Source: Flavobacterium sp. (GTDB lineage: Bacteria > Bacteroidota > Bacteroidia > Flavobacteriales > Flavobacteriaceae). From it: 64,000 nt of DNA. Shown here piece by piece: positions 62,248 through 64,000 of the stretch. The translations under genes and the position numbers were made by a program. Numbering within the stretch: the stretch's first letter is position 1; every line of letters starts with the position of its first letter. The notes beneath the pieces were generated by a model. It did no database searches, was not told the DNA's origin, and saw only the letters and a list, made by a program, of their open reading frames with translations. Location: assembly GCF_027531905.1 (NCBI RefSeq), contig NZ_JAPZSU010000002.1, positions 62,001-126,000 of the forward strand, read 5' to 3'.

Positions 62248-63414
62248 TTAAAAACTTCCTGAAGCGCCACCACCACTGTAATCCCCACCACCAAAATTCA
62301 TAGGAGATTCCTCTATTTTACTTTCTGGTTTTATGCCAAAGGATGCAACAGCTACCAAGGCTTCTGCGTTTATGAAATCCTTCTTTTGAGTTAATTTATC
62401 CACCTCAAAAGTGATTCCGCTAGTTTTGTTTTTTAATTTCTTAATCGAAAAAGAGGCTATACTAAAAAGTAAAATTCCTCCCAATGTAATTGCAATTTCA
62501 ATTGGCAGTAGTGAATGATAATATCGAATCGTAAAAATTGAAAAGGCAACGCAAAAAACACCAATCCATAATAAGATCTTATCCTTCGTTTTTAGAGCTA
62601 GTACCAAGTAAAGAACTGGAATTGCAATGGTAAAAAAGTAAAAGAAAAAGGCAAATGGAATGTCTTGGTCTGGTTCTAGATATACTCCGAGTAATTGAGA
62701 AGAGAGTTCTCTTACTACTAAATAATTGCAAGAAAGGTAGACTAGAATTAAGCAAAAACTATTACCTAGTACTAATCCTTTATGATAAAATAAGTGTTGT
62801 AAATGCGCTAATTTTCTTTTAGTAAACAAATAAAATAATATGCCAAATAGCAGAGTAGCAAATGGTAAAATGATTTTGCCAATGGTTCCTATTTCTAATA
62901 AAGCATAGAAAAAAGTAACACTTGCAGCGAAACAAAAGGCAAGAAGAGATAGAAGGTGTAAGAATCTTTTATACAACAAAAAAGAAGCTATAGCCACAAA
63001 AATTGCGATGACTAATTCAAATTGATCTGAAGTGATTCCGATGGCAATGCCGAGATTTAAAATACTTCCCAAAATAAAAGCATCGTCAATACCATAATTT
63101 TTATAGTTTTCTTGGGCTAAAAACTCAGCAGCAGCCCATCCAATTATTGCAAAAAGATAAAAACAAAAACGGAAATAGGATTCTCCAATTTGCATCCCAA
63201 TGATTGAGATGGTGCCGCAAATTGAAGCATAAAGTAGGCTTCCAAGGATGAAAAATGCCAGGCGAAGTAGTAGGTTTTTTTGTGACTTAAAAACAGGTAA
63301 ATTGTTTTTTATACAATCAGCTTGTTCTTGATTGATAAAATCAGCATTCAAAAAAATATCAGTTTCTTCAATTAAAACGATGTTCGTTAATTTATTTTCG
63401 TCGTAAGCTCTCAT
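62248..63414 (-). CDS. Multi-span membrane protein with Gly-rich C-terminal tail
   Basis: A 388-residue membrane protein with about ten hydrophobic segments between residues 48 and 335. The soluble N-terminus has FLNADFINQEQADCIKNNL. The cytoplasm-like C-terminus has KKDFINAEALVAVASFGIKP and ends in GGGDYSGGGASGSF. That Gly/Ser-rich tail resembles the ends of TPM/YgcG-type envelope proteins. The body resembles DUF2157/DUF4401-type membrane proteins, but I am not sure of the family. It is 1 nt from the upstream gene, so the pair forms one operon. Confidence 0.72.
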   Translation of the reverse strand: MRAYDENKLTNIVLIEETDIFLNADFINQEQADCIKNNLPVFKSQKNLLLRLAFFILGSLLYASICGTISIIGMQIGESYFRFCFYLFAIIGWAAAEFLAQENYKNYGIDDAFILGSILNLGIAIGITSDQFELVIAIFVAIASFLLYKRFLHLLSLLAFCFAASVTFFYALLEIGTIGKIILPFATLLFGILFYLFTKRKLAHLQHLFYHKGLVLGNSFCLILVYLSCNYLVVRELSSQLLGVYLEPDQDIPFAFFFYFFTIAIPVLYLVLALKTKDKILLWIGVFCVAFSIFTIRYYHSLLPIEIAITLGGILLFSIASFSIKKLKNKTSGITFEVDKLTQKKDFINAEALVAVASFGIKPESKIEESPMNFGGGDYSGGGASGSF

Positions 63415-63415
63415 T

Positions 63416-64000
63416 TTAATTAATTTTTTGTTGTTTAAACTTTTTTACAGATTGAATAAATAAAACGATAGAGCCTACGAAGTAAGCAGGAAACAAATAA
63501 ATCAAAACCTCCCAGAGACCATTGAATTCAATAGCATCAAGTACTTTGAATAAAAGCACATTGAAACCTACATAACCATAAAGCAGAGCGAATACAAAAA
63601 GAGAAATGGCATCATATTCTTTACTCATTTTGTAAAAATAATACGTTGCTCCACCTAAAAGCAAGGCAAATAGAAAACATAATGGAACTTCTTTTTCTGA
63701 AAGTTTGCTAATTGTGGCAATACAAATTAGATGTTGAGCGAAAGTCAGATAGAGTAAATTAAAATGTATTTTCAATTTTATTTTTGAGCTGTAAATGGTC
63801 CATATAATAAGCAATAGTCCTAATCCAATAGCAGAAAATGCTAGAGTGTCATTAGAATAAAATTCGGTATCAAGAACTTTCTGTGGAGTTACAGTCAGAC
63901 CGATACAAGCTGCGAGACCGGAAACTGCAATGCTAAGGACACTTTTGTTATCAAAATAATAGGCATAACAAAAGCTAATAATAGTTGGGACAAGCGTTGC
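63416..64000 (-). CDS. Multi-span membrane protein, C-terminal part (gene continues past the window)
   Basis: The minus-strand frame is open from the window end (ATLVPTIISFCYAYYFDNKS) to the stop at 63416, giving 194 residues; the true start lies outside. It has about six hydrophobic segments, such as LSIAVSGLAACIGLTV, IGLGLLLIIWTIYSS, VPLCFLFALLLGGATYYF and VLIYLFPAYFVGSIVLF. A TTG at 63814 should not be taken as the start because the frame continues upstream with the same character. It probably belongs to the DUF2157-type group. Its stop is 1 nt from the ATG of the downstream membrane protein. Confidence 0.7.
   Translation of the reverse strand, partial: ATLVPTIISFCYAYYFDNKSVLSIAVSGLAACIGLTVTPQKVLDTEFYSNDTLAFSAIGLGLLLIIWTIYSSKIKLKIHFNLLYLTFAQHLICIATISKLSEKEVPLCFLFALLLGGATYYFYKMSKEYDAISLFVFALLYGYVGFNVLLFKVLDAIEFNGLWEVLIYLFPAYFVGSIVLFIQSVKKFKQQKIN

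Overview
The window looks like chromosomal DNA of a flavobacterium (phylum Bacteroidota, Flavobacterium-like). The evidence is low GC and AT-rich spacers, many promoters of the Bacteroidota type (TTG or TTTG, a spacer of about 17-21, then TAnnTTTG), few Shine-Dalgarno sequences, a type IX secretion (T9SS) sorting domain on a secreted protease, a PorD-like T9SS protein, a TonB-dependent receptor, CarboxypepD_reg and DUF5916 proteins, and typical Flavobacterium intergenic palindromes. Gene content is mostly housekeeping and envelope functions. I see no prophage, insertion sequence with a transposase, CRISPR array, toxin-antitoxin pair or integrative element.

Layout. 0-4.1 kb: the end of ligA, a 5'-nucleotidase split over two genes, and a DUF6913-dapA unit. 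4.1-9.3 kb: bamD, rpoZ, coaBC, porD (DUF4835) and recN. 9.3-15.5 kb: two unrelated enoyl-ACP reductases (fabV, fabI), a family 2 glycosyltransferase with coaE, and a two-component system. 15.5-19.6 kb (minus): acyl-ACP thioesterase, miaA, an exonuclease/GIY-YIG fusion and a YggS-type PLP protein, with dispersed repeats between and inside them. 19.8-25.1 kb (minus): an M1 peptidase, a DUF6702 protein and three tandem paralogues with a CarboxypepD_reg domain and an uncharacterised C-terminal domain. 25.2-29.1 kb: pepE, two identical tRNA-Gly genes, a GNAT protein and two convergent L,D-transpeptidases. 29.3-34.3 kb: two tandem DUF5916 outer-membrane-type proteins. 34.4-40.8 kb: gpmI, a 3-hydroxyacyl-CoA dehydrogenase, a Gfo/Idh oxidoreductase, pcm, a lipoprotein, smpB, a VF530 protein and a DUF3575 protein. 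40.9-45.1 kb (minus): an operon of aldose epimerase, GNAT, a small membrane protein and a TonB receptor. 45.3-52.5 kb: a second M1 peptidase, the two agmatine-to-putrescine enzymes (aguA, aguB) around a choice-of-anchor I lipoprotein, and VOC and DUF1801 proteins. 52.6-64 kb: a DUF808 membrane protein, a T9SS-exported subtilase, an M57 HEIGH protease lipoprotein, clpB, a YtxJ bacilliredoxin, a GNAT protein and two membrane proteins, the last running off the window.

How the genes relate. dapA (diaminopimelate supply) and the L,D-transpeptidases both concern peptidoglycan. fabV, fabI and the thioesterase belong to fatty-acid metabolism. coaBC and coaE are steps of coenzyme A synthesis. bamD, porD, the TonB receptor, the DUF5916 pair and the secreted proteases build or populate the outer membrane and cell surface.

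I found no convincing new multi-gene defence or mobile system. The most unexplained items are the triplicated CarboxypepD_reg gene cluster, two palindromic elements whose arms are themselves palindromes (one starts 3 nt from the clpB start codon), and an AACTG-rich repeat that lies both beside and inside the yggS coding sequence. Most family names rest on recognising motifs by eye; no database search was run.
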